From positions 62,001 through 126,000 of the forward strand of contig CAJTCS010000005.1 of the NCBI GenBank assembly GCA_910574995.1: 64,000 bases of DNA, read 5' to 3'. Source of the DNA: Oscillospiraceae bacterium (lineage in GTDB: Bacteria; Bacillota; Clostridia; Oscillospirales; Acutalibacteraceae). Both the position numbers and the translations under genes were made by a program. Each line of letters starts with the position of its first letter. Position 1 is the stretch's first letter. Under the pieces are notes generated by a model. The model was not told the DNA's origin. It saw nothing but the letters and a program-made list of their open reading frames with translations, and did no database searches. Positions 35,350-42,173 of this stretch are shown here, piece after piece.

Positions 35350-35466
35350 GGACGGCATAATACCGGGCGCGGCCGCCCCGCCCGGCCTGGGCACAGGCCC
35401 AGTCAGGTAAGGGGACAGGAGCCGCGCTCCCCCGTATAGCACGATCGGCCCGGTATTACGCCGTCC
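35350..35466 (-). promoter_or_regulatory. Cloverleaf-like leader element of mgtE
   Basis: A 19-nt arm at 35350-35368 pairs with 35448-35466 (one G-U in RNA). It encloses three further hairpins: GGCCG/CGGCC, CTGGGC/GCCCAG and a GGGGAC...GCTCCCC stem. It lies entirely within the predicted mgtE 5' UTR and ends 27 nt before the start codon. The M-box Mg2+ riboswitch consensus is not present. It could be an unrecognised metal-sensing leader or an inserted palindromic element. Confidence 0.5.
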
Positions 35467-35549
35467 TTACTTCGCGGAACGCTCACGCCTGTCTCACCTC
35501 TTTCACGCATCGTTTTCCTGCGGGCATCGAAAGCCCCGCTCCCTTATAC

Positions 35550-35578
35550 AGGGTATCCTGTTTTGCCCGGTTTGTCAA
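35550..35578 (-). promoter_or_regulatory. Candidate mgtE promoter
   Basis: Perfect TTGACA but a weak -10 (TACCCT) at 17 nt, minus strand; it gives a leader of about 220 nt. Confidence 0.5.
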
Positions 35579-35633
35579 GGCCTTTCTCCCTTTGGCGCAT
35601 GCAAAAAAGAGAAAGGCGTGCCCCTGGCCGGCT

Positions 35634-36824
35634 TCATCCGCCCTCTTCCAGGGGCACGCTGGCCCGGTCGATATTCACCACTGCCCGGTACTCGGCCCCC
35701 AGGCTTTCCACCTGGCGGGCCAACAGGGCCTGCAGCTCGCTGTCTGTCTTTTTCAGGGAGAAGGGCACCGCCGCGTCGAACACTACATTGGAATGGGTGA
35801 CCCCCCACACCACCCGGAAATCATGGATAGAGGCCTCTGGGCATGCCTGGGCCACGCTTTCCCGTACCTGGGCTTTCAAGGCGTCGGTGCGGGCGTCCCC
35901 TATCACTACCGGGTCCAGGTGGATGACCAGGTGGATGTTCTCCTGTTCTAAAAAGTCCCGCTCGATGTTGTCGATCACGTCGTGGCTGACCAGGATATCC
36001 GTTTCGGCCGGCACCTCGCAGTGCACAGAGGCAAAGCATTGCCCCGCCCCATAGCTGTGCACCGTCAGGTCATGCAGGCCAATGACCCCCTTGTAGGATA
36101 AGATCCGCTGGCAGATGGACCGCACCAGCCCTGGGTCTGGGGCTGTGCCCAGCAACGGCCCGCCTGTCTCTAAAATCAGCCGCACGCCGGAAACAGCAAT
36201 AAACACCGCCACGCACAGCCCCAAAAAGCCATCCAGGTTATAGCCGGTCAGGCGGGTGATGGCCGCCCCAAGCAGCACTACGCCGGTCGACAATACGTCG
36301 TTGCGGCTGTCCTCCCCTGTGGCCAGCAGCGCCTCTGACCCCAGCTTCTTCCCCACCGTCCTGTAAAACAGGCACTGCCACAGCTTTACCAAAATGGAAA
36401 ACACCAGTATCCCCAATGTCAGCCAGGAAAACTGTGCCTCCTCCGGTTCCCGTATCTTCCCCACCGAGCTTATGCCCAGCTGCAGGCCCAAAAACAGCAC
36501 GATGAACGACACCGTTACCCCGCAAAGGTATTCCAGCCGGGCGTGGCCGAAGGGATGCTTTTCGTCAGCGGGCTTCCCAGCCAGGCGGAACCCCACCAGC
36601 ATGATGATGGACGACCCGGAATCCGTCAGGTTATTCACCGCGTCTGCCAGCACGCCCAGGCTGTGGGACAGGAGCCCCGCCACCAGCTTCACGGCAAACA
36701 GCAATAGGTTCGTACAGATCCCCACAGCCCCGGCGGCGCTTCCAGCCCGCTCCCGCACCTTCGGGTCTTCCATGTGGCCGTACCCCTTCACCAGCAGTTT
36801 TAGGATACCGTCCAATACCTCCAC
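35634..36824 (-). CDS. Cation diffusion facilitator family transporter
   Basis: A divalent-metal/proton antiporter of the CDF family, 396 aa. Six-helix core with metal-site residues in LADAVNNLTDS and GEDSRNDVLSTG, the HPFGHARLEY loop, and a large cytoplasmic ferredoxin-like C-terminal region (about 205-395, longer than in most CDFs). The N-terminal LVKGYGHMEDPKVRERAG segment resembles Mn2+/Fe2+-type Firmicute CDFs; specificity is not certain. The GTG start at 36824 keeps the conserved N-terminus. Confidence 0.88.
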   Translation of the reverse strand: MEVLDGILKLLVKGYGHMEDPKVRERAGSAAGAVGICTNLLLFAVKLVAGLLSHSLGVLADAVNNLTDSGSSIIMLVGFRLAGKPADEKHPFGHARLEYLCGVTVSFIVLFLGLQLGISSVGKIREPEEAQFSWLTLGILVFSILVKLWQCLFYRTVGKKLGSEALLATGEDSRNDVLSTGVVLLGAAITRLTGYNLDGFLGLCVAVFIAVSGVRLILETGGPLLGTAPDPGLVRSICQRILSYKGVIGLHDLTVHSYGAGQCFASVHCEVPAETDILVSHDVIDNIERDFLEQENIHLVIHLDPVVIGDARTDALKAQVRESVAQACPEASIHDFRVVWGVTHSNVVFDAAVPFSLKKTDSELQALLARQVESLGAEYRAVVNIDRASVPLEEGG

Positions 36825-36837
36825 CCCTTTCCCCAGG

Positions 36838-37365
36838 TCATACTAGGATGCTCCCCCCGGTACAGTCTATGCCCACCAGCAAAGGGAAATCCCGCAGCAC
36901 CAGCTTTTTTACCGATTCACAACCCAGGTCCTCAAAAGCAATGACCTCCGCGCTCTCAATACACCGGGCCGCCAAGGCCCCCGCCCCTCCCAAGGCGCAC
37001 AGGTATACCGCCCCGTTGCGCTGGATGGCCTCCGCCACCTCTGGGCTGCGCTTCCCCTTGCCGATCATACATTTCAGGCCTAGGTCCAGCAGACGGGGGG
37101 TATAGGGGTCCATGCGGCCACTGGTGGTGGGGCCGCAAGAACCGATGGCCAGCCCAGCCGGCGCAGGGGTGGGCCCCGCATAATAAATGGCCGCCCCTTT
37201 TAAAGGGTACGGCGGCTCTTCCCCCCGGTCCAGCAGCCCCATGATGCGCTTGTGGGCCGCGTCCCGGCTGGTATAGGCCACGCCTGAAAGCAGCACCCGC
37301 TGCCCGGCCCGCAATGTACATGCCTTTTCTGCCATTTCGCTGGTATCCAGACGTATCTCTTCCAT
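36838..37365 (-). CDS. Fumarase/tartrate dehydratase beta-type subunit, unpaired
   Basis: A 175-aa protein matching the C-terminal (beta) domain of class I Fe-S hydro-lyases: LLSGVAYTSRDAAHKRI, IYYAGPTPAP, GSCGPTTSGRMDPYTP and MIGKGKRS motifs are present. Active enzymes need an alpha subunit that binds the [4Fe-4S] cluster; none lies next to this gene. It follows yjdF by 3 nt and precedes the CDF gene by 13 nt, so it is cotranscribed with both. The alpha subunit may be elsewhere in the genome. Confidence 0.88.
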   Translation of the reverse strand: MEEIRLDTSEMAEKACTLRAGQRVLLSGVAYTSRDAAHKRIMGLLDRGEEPPYPLKGAAIYYAGPTPAPAGLAIGSCGPTTSGRMDPYTPRLLDLGLKCMIGKGKRSPEVAEAIQRNGAVYLCALGGAGALAARCIESAEVIAFEDLGCESVKKLVLRDFPLLVGIDCTGGSILV

Positions 37366-37368
37366 AGG

Positions 37369-37785
37369 TTATCTCCCCCGGTGCTTTTGTTTCTTTTTTT
37401 GTTGTCTGCGCGCAAACTGCCTTTCTTGTTCCGCCTGCTTTTGCGCCCGGCTTTCCTTTCGGCTCTCTGCTTTCCGTCCTTCCCGCAGCAGCTGCAGCGC
37501 CTGCTGGGATTTCGTCCCCACGCCTTTCCCCTGCATCTGCCTGCCCGCTTCCCGCCGCGCCCTTTTTGGGTTTGCCGGCTTTTCCCTGCCAGCGGCCTCT
37601 ACCCCAGGGCCGAACCGCAGGGACCCGTACTTTTCCAGGACGAATCCCCACACTTCCGCATCTTTGGGCTCGGCCCCAAATACGACCCGGCAGGCGGAAA
37701 GCTTGCCAGCCTCCAGCCTCTCGAAAATGCCCACCCAAAAGGGGCCCTCGAAAAACACGGTCAATTTCCCCGTTACCTTGTCCAT
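37369..37785 (-). CDS. yjdF: YjdF family protein (DUF2992)
   Basis: A 138-aa YjdF protein. The N-terminal part KLTVFFEGPFWVGIFERLEAGKL and RVVFGAEPKDAEVWGFVLEKY are diagnostic; the tail (from about residue 75) is highly basic and Gln-rich. In other Firmicutes yjdF genes are controlled by the yjdF riboswitch, which binds azaaromatic compounds, and are thought to help with their detoxification. A matching aptamer-like structure lies 47 nt upstream here. AAGGAGG precedes the ATG. Confidence 0.88.
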   Translation of the reverse strand: MDKVTGKLTVFFEGPFWVGIFERLEAGKLSACRVVFGAEPKDAEVWGFVLEKYGSLRFGPGVEAAGREKPANPKRARREAGRQMQGKGVGTKSQQALQLLREGRKAESRKESRAQKQAEQERQFARRQQKKKQKHRGR

Positions 37786-37831
37786 ACCTGACCCTCCTTG
37801 TCAATATGAACAAAGAACGGACAACCCGGAG

Positions 37832-37923
37832 GGGCAGGTTACTTACCCCGCAGAAGCGGGACGGCCGGGCTACCTACCGGCTCTTAGGCAGGGCGGCGGG
37901 GCGTTTGCCGCGTTATCCTGCCC
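37832..37923 (-). promoter_or_regulatory. yjdF-type riboswitch (azaaromatic-sensing) candidate
   Basis: GGGCAGG/CCTGCCC closes a 92-nt element on the minus strand. Inside are two conserved-looking segments, GGTAGGTAGCCC and GGGTAAGTAACC, around a GCCGG/CCGGC helix and a short CCCGCTTCTGCGGG hairpin, as I recall for the yjdF motif. It is in the 5' UTR of a yjdF gene, its expected place. The call rests on location plus remembered consensus, not a covariance-model search. Confidence 0.65.
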
Positions 37924-37975
37924 GTTGCGTTTTTATCTTTGCTGTATCTTTCTTTACTTTTGCCCGGCCATGCTG

Positions 37976-38593
37976 TCACATATCCCCCATAAGGGGCCGC
38001 TTCCCATGGGACGCGATATAGCCTGTTACAATTTGCCGGGAAAAAACCTTTTCCACCACATCCCGCGGGTATCCCCGCAGGCACGCCGCCAAAGGCCTTT
38101 TGGTGGCGGCGGCAAGCTGCTGCAAAAGCCGGGCATCCCGGCTTTTCCGCTCGGCCTCTTGGGGCGGGTACCCCACGCCGAAGCCCCCGTCGAAAAGCTT
38201 CTCCAGGGTATATTGCAGGTTCAGCTCTCCCAGCCAGCCAAAGCCCAGCCCCAGCGGGAAAGAGGCCGCGTTGCCGCCGTTAATCCGCCCAAACAAGAAA
38301 GCGTCTTGGGGCGTGGGCACGTACCCGCACAGCACCCCTGGCAGGCTGTTGCAGGCCAGCATCATCCCCTGGCCCGAAGAGCATCCGGTCACCACAAAAT
38401 CTACCGCCTGGCTTTCCAGCAGCAGGCTGATAGAAAGCGCCGTCTCCACATAGGACCAGCTTGCTTCCTCCTCTGGGAACGCCCCAAAATTCACCGCCTG
38501 GTGGCCCCAGGGCGCCGCGGCTTTCCGGGTGCAATCGTACAAAAGCTGGTTCTTCCCCTTCTGGGAGGACGCCTGTATCACACCGATCCGCAT
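37976..38593 (-). CDS. RpiB/LacAB-type sugar-phosphate isomerase
   Basis: A 205-aa protein resembling the RpiB/LacA/LacB family: MRIGVIQASSQKGKNQLLYDCTRK at the start, VDFVVTGCSSGQGMMLACNSLPGVLCGYV (the Cys/Gly-rich active-site loop) and FGRINGGNAASFPLGLG. It is about 50 aa longer than classical RpiB because of a C-terminal extension (ERKSRDARLL...). The ATG at 38593 is best spaced from GGGGAG. The sugar substrate is not known. Confidence 0.85.
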   Translation of the reverse strand: MRIGVIQASSQKGKNQLLYDCTRKAAAPWGHQAVNFGAFPEEEASWSYVETALSISLLLESQAVDFVVTGCSSGQGMMLACNSLPGVLCGYVPTPQDAFLFGRINGGNAASFPLGLGFGWLGELNLQYTLEKLFDGGFGVGYPPQEAERKSRDARLLQQLAAATKRPLAACLRGYPRDVVEKVFSRQIVTGYIASHGKRPLMGDM

Positions 38594-38611
38594 GCCTTCC
38601 ATCTCCCCTAT

Positions 38612-38648
38612 AAAAAAGCGGTCCCGTGCTGCAAGGCTGCGGGACCGC
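38612..38648 (-). terminator. Terminator after the VOC gene
   Basis: GCGGTCCCG pairs with CGGGACCGC around a 13-nt loop, followed by six T on the minus strand. Confidence 0.88.
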
Positions 38649-38687
38649 CACTTTCAGATATTCTACATAACAAACCGGGCCTTGGGT

Positions 38688-39077
38688 TTACGGCTTTTCC
38701 CAGAAGAATTCAACCTCTTCCCCTGTGGGCCCCACACAGAACGCCACGCGGATGGCCTGTCCCCCCAGGTCAGCGTCCTTGGGCTCTACCGTAACCTGAT
38801 AGCCGGACTGGCGCACCTTCTCAATCAGCTCGTCCACCTTGTCCGTGGCAAAGGCGATATGGGCCAAAGGCCCCCCAGCCGGTATCTCGCTGTCGCTTCC
38901 CAGTATCTCCATGCAGGTGTTGTCCCCGCAGGAAACCATCATGCAGGGCCGCTCCGGGCCGCCCCATGTCTGCTTAACCTCCATGCCCAGAAGTTGTGTA
39001 TAAAAAGCCACCGTCTTTTCATACTGCTGGGCCGTGGGCTTTACGGCAATGTGGTGCACGCCGCTGATCATCCCCAT
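38688..39077 (-). CDS. VOC (glyoxalase/bleomycin-resistance fold) protein
   Basis: A 129-aa vicinal-oxygen-chelate protein with paired beta-alpha-beta-beta-beta units. The metal-ligand candidates are HHIAV near the start, HIAF in the middle and EFFWEKP at the end. A glyoxalase I or a related isomerase/dioxygenase is possible; the substrate is unknown. AAGGAGG lies 7 nt before the ATG. It follows ftsZ by 45 nt. Confidence 0.86.
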   Translation of the reverse strand: MGMISGVHHIAVKPTAQQYEKTVAFYTQLLGMEVKQTWGGPERPCMMVSCGDNTCMEILGSDSEIPAGGPLAHIAFATDKVDELIEKVRQSGYQVTVEPKDADLGGQAIRVAFCVGPTGEEVEFFWEKP

Positions 39078-39122
39078 AAAAAAGCCTCCTTTTGCAAAAT
39101 CATATACAGGTATGCCCCGTTT

Positions 39123-40289
39123 TTACTTCCGGTTGAAAATAGACATGATGTCCGTAAAGGTGTCGTCGTCGTCAATCACCGCCGGATCCACCCGGGGCTC
39201 CGCCGCCGAACGCATGGGCATGCTGCGGGTAGGCGAGGAAGGGGCCGCGCTGGGCGAAGGGGAAGGGCTTCCCCCCAGGAAATCCTCGTCCAGGTCCAGA
39301 TCCAAGGTAGGCTTAGGCCTCTCGCCGTTCATGCCGTCAAAGCCCGTAGCGATGACGGTCACGTTCATCTCGTCATCCATGTTCTCATCGAAGGTAGCGC
39401 CCCAGATGATGTTGGCGTCCTCGTGGGCCCTCTCGGTGACGATCTGGGAGGCTGTGTCGATCTCGTCCAAAGCAATATCCGGGGAAGACGTGATATTGAT
39501 GATAACGCCCTTCGCGCCGGAAATCTTGGTCTCCAGCAGCGGGCTGGAGATAGCGGCCATAGCCGCCTGGGCAGCCTTGTCCTTGCCGCCTGCGTGGCCT
39601 GTGCCCATATGGGCGTAGCCCGCGTCCTGCATAACCGACTTCACGTCCTCGAAATCCAGGTTCACGATGCCGGGCAGCTGGATCAGGTCTGAGATGCTCT
39701 GCACGCCCTGGCGCAGCACATCGTCCGCAATGACAAAGGCGTTTGCCAGGGTGATGCGCTCTTCGCTCACCAGCTTCAGCCTCTCGTTGGGGATGACCAC
39801 CAAAGAGTCTACGTGCTCCCGCAAGGCGGCAATGCCTTTTTCCGCCTGCTCCATGCGCCTGCGGCCCTCAAAGGCGAAGGGCTTTGTCACGATGCCCACC
39901 GTCAGGGCCCCCAGCTCCCGGGCGATACGCGCCACAATAGGGGCCGCGCCTGTGCCCGTGCCCCCGCCCATGCCAGCGGTGATGAAAACCATGTCCGCGT
40001 CCTTTAAAACGTTCGTAATCAGCTCCCGGCTCTCCTCGGCAGCCTTTTCGCCCACCTCGGGTTTCGAGCCCGCGCCCCGGCCGCTGGTCAGCTTCTCGCC
40101 CAGCTGTACCTTTATAGAAGCCTGGGAACGCTGCAAGGCTTGCTTGTCCGTATTCATGCAAACCAGTTCTACACTGCGCACGCCTGCGCTGGCAATGCGG
40201 TTCACAGCGTTGCCGCCGCCGCCGCCCACACCCACCACCTTGATGATCTGCGGGGTCTCGTCAAGCAAGTTGTCAACTTCAAAAGGCAT
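39123..40289 (-). CDS. ftsZ: Cell division GTPase FtsZ
   Basis: Tubulin-like GTPase forming the Z ring. The 388 aa include [14 protein letters not shown], the tubulin signature [10 protein letters not shown], the T7 loop NLDFEDV, and a C-terminal disordered linker ending in [14 protein letters not shown], the partner-binding tail. GAGGAGG precedes the ATG. It is not next to ftsA or the dcw cluster genes here. Confidence 0.97.
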   Translation of the reverse strand: MPFEVDNLLDETPQIIKVVGVGGGGGNAVNRIASAGVRSVELVCMNTDKQALQRSQASIKVQLGEKLTSGRGAGSKPEVGEKAAEESRELITNVLKDADMVFITAGMGGGTGTGAAPIVARIARELGALTVGIVTKPFAFEGRRRMEQAEKGIAALREHVDSLVVIPNERLKLVSEERITLANAFVIADDVLRQGVQSISDLIQLPGIVNLDFEDVKSVMQDAGYAHMGTGHAGGKDKAAQAAMAAISSPLLETKISGAKGVIINITSSPDIALDEIDTASQIVTERAHEDANIIWGATFDENMDDEMNVTVIATGFDGMNGERPKPTLDLDLDEDFLGGSPSPSPSAAPSSPTRSMPMRSAAEPRVDPAVIDDDDTFTDIMSIFNRK

Positions 40290-40394
40290 TTCATTTCCTC
40301 CTCGGCTTTTCTAATCCAAAACTATATTCGCGCAACCAAAAGCAGGCAGTGCCATTCTTGTTAAAAGCCATTACCCTTTTTTTCTCTTGGTATA

Positions 40395-40423
40395 AATTTA
40401 TCACTTTCAGGGCGAAATTTCAA
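40395..40423 (-). promoter_or_regulatory. Proximal ftsZ promoter candidate
   Basis: TTGAAA, 17 nt, TAAATT on the minus strand, about 105 nt before ftsZ. Confidence 0.5.
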
Positions 40424-40565
40424 GGAATTTCTGAAAAAAGTCCCGCCCTCCCAGGTAAAACCAGAAGCCGGCACCATATGTTGTGGTCATATGCCGCCCA
40501 TACCTACCAAAGCGGCCATGCCGGTTGGGCAGAAAGCCAAAGTTGCCTGGAAGTACTTACAGTTT

Positions 40566-40594
40566 AGTATAGCATCTTTTCCCCGCCCCTGCAA
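40566..40594 (-). promoter_or_regulatory. Distal ftsZ promoter candidate
   Basis: TTGCAG, 17 nt, TATACT on the minus strand, about 275 nt before ftsZ. Together with the proximal promoter and the hairpin at 40661-40702 it accounts for the otherwise empty 40290-40762. Confidence 0.5.
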
Positions 40595-40660
40595 GCTATT
40601 CCGCCAACTTTAACGGAAACTTTGCAATTTTTCTCCCCCGGCTTGCGCTGCCCCACCACT

Positions 40661-40702
40661 GCAAACAGGGAGGGGCGGCATAAGCCTCCCCTCCCTGTTT
40701 GC
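40661..40702. terminator. Long perfect hairpin between the Gfo/Idh gene and ftsZ
   Basis: A 15-bp perfect stem (GCAAACAGGGAGGGG and complement) with a 12-nt loop but no T-run; probably a terminator or RNA-end hairpin. Confidence 0.6.
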
Positions 40703-40762
40703 CGGCTTGAGGCAAAAGCGCCCTTCCGGTCCACAGCTTCCCGCGCGTGCGGGGCCCGCGTT

Positions 40763-42052
40763 TTACGCCCTACCCTTGAATGCCGCTAAATCCACCGTTT
40801 CCCCGCCCCGCAGCCGGGATTCCTCCGCCGCCAAGGCGATGAAGTGGCTCTCCATGGAGTTCTCCAGCGTGGTGGTGCGTTCCGTGGCCTCCGCGTCATG
40901 CAGAAGCATGTCCAAAAAGTCCCCGATTATGCCGCTGTCGCCGCCGCCGTGGCCCTTCAGGTCCGCCTCCATGGCCCCGATGTCGAAGACCTCTTCCGGC
41001 TGGCCGAACACCCGCAGGCGGATGACGTTGGACTTCATGTCCGCCTCGATTTCCCCCTGGGTGCCCATAGCCTTAAAATACCGGTAGCAGTCCTCGGTAA
41101 AGGCGCACATGGTAAAGCTGACAGTAGACCCATCCTCCATCAGCAGATTCGTCTGCTGATGGTCTACCACGTTGTTGTCGCACATATAGACGCACCGGCC
41201 GTAGGGGCCCTCCCGCAGGGCCCGGTACGTGCTTTCCAACGTGTTTTCCACGCTAAGGATGGATGTGGCCCACCCTTTGCCTGTTTGTATGCCTGTTTTG
41301 GGGCTGGTAACATAGATCTTCTCCGCGTCAAAAACACACCCCTCCTTGGCCTTGCAGCCACCCAGGCACATGGGCGTGGCCCCTTCGGGGGCACGCTCTT
41401 TTTTAAACAGCTGGATGCCCCCTATCGAGGATACAGACGTACACTTCTTGCCGGTCAGCCACGTCAGGATGTCCATATCATGGCAGGATTTCTGTAAAAT
41501 CATGGGGCTGGTCTCTTCAGAATTCCGCCAGTTCCCCCGCACAAAGCTGTGCGCCTGGTGCCAATAGGCTACGTTTTCGTTGGCGCATATGCTCACCACA
41601 TCGCCAATTTTCCCGCCCGCTATCAACCCCTTCAAGGTGTTGTAAAAAGCGGTGTACCGCAGCACATGGCATACGATCACCTTGCTGCCGGGGCAGCCCT
41701 TGGCCGTCTCCAAAAGCTCCCGGCACTTGTCCAGTTCTGGCGAAATAGGCTTTTCTAAAAGGATATGGTAGCCCTTTTTCAGCCCAGGTATGGCATGGCC
41801 TACATGCTGCCTGTCCATGGTGGATACTACCAGCACGTCGGCCAGCCGGTCCTTCTCCAGCATCTCCTCGGCGCTTGCAAAGCAGCTTTCCTCTGGGATG
41901 CCATACAGCTGCCGGGCTTTCTTCACTTTGCCCGGGTCCAGGTCCGCCACAGCCACTACCTTCATTTTCCCCGGGAACAGCTTCTCCATAGAGGCATAGG
42001 TGCTGCCACGGTCGCCAAAGCCCGCTATCGCAAATGTTATAGGCGCTTTCAT
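40763..42052 (-). CDS. Gfo/Idh/MocA family oxidoreductase
   Basis: A 429-aa NAD(P)-dependent dehydrogenase. It has an N-terminal Rossmann domain (FAIAGFGDRGSTYA), the EKPIS motif with the substrate-orienting Lys, and a C-terminal alpha/beta domain with the HDMDILTWLTGKK His. An inserted Cys-rich stretch (CLGGCKAKEGC) is unusual. Such enzymes commonly oxidise sugars or inositols. It lies 121 nt after a TIM-barrel/acyl-CoA-synthetase fusion on the same strand, which suggests one carbohydrate or polyol pathway. Confidence 0.88.
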   Translation of the reverse strand: MKAPITFAIAGFGDRGSTYASMEKLFPGKMKVVAVADLDPGKVKKARQLYGIPEESCFASAEEMLEKDRLADVLVVSTMDRQHVGHAIPGLKKGYHILLEKPISPELDKCRELLETAKGCPGSKVIVCHVLRYTAFYNTLKGLIAGGKIGDVVSICANENVAYWHQAHSFVRGNWRNSEETSPMILQKSCHDMDILTWLTGKKCTSVSSIGGIQLFKKERAPEGATPMCLGGCKAKEGCVFDAEKIYVTSPKTGIQTGKGWATSILSVENTLESTYRALREGPYGRCVYMCDNNVVDHQQTNLLMEDGSTVSFTMCAFTEDCYRYFKAMGTQGEIEADMKSNVIRLRVFGQPEEVFDIGAMEADLKGHGGGDSGIIGDFLDMLLHDAEATERTTTLENSMESHFIALAAEESRLRGGETVDLAAFKGRA

Positions 42053-42173
42053 GTTCATTCCTCCTTTGTTTGGGGGCTTATCCCCAAACCTTGCTTAACG
42101 GTACTCCAGGGAAAAGCCCTTCAAGCGTATTCCAAAGCTTTCCCTTTTCCCGCGTTTGCCTGCTGCCCCGTAC

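Noticed and set aside
35323-35550. M-box (ykoK) Mg2+ riboswitch upstream of mgtE
   Set aside because: The conserved GGTGAGGCTCCT, GAGAGACGCCA-type and 3' GTGCCAAAGCT segments are not found; only the cloverleaf stems are.
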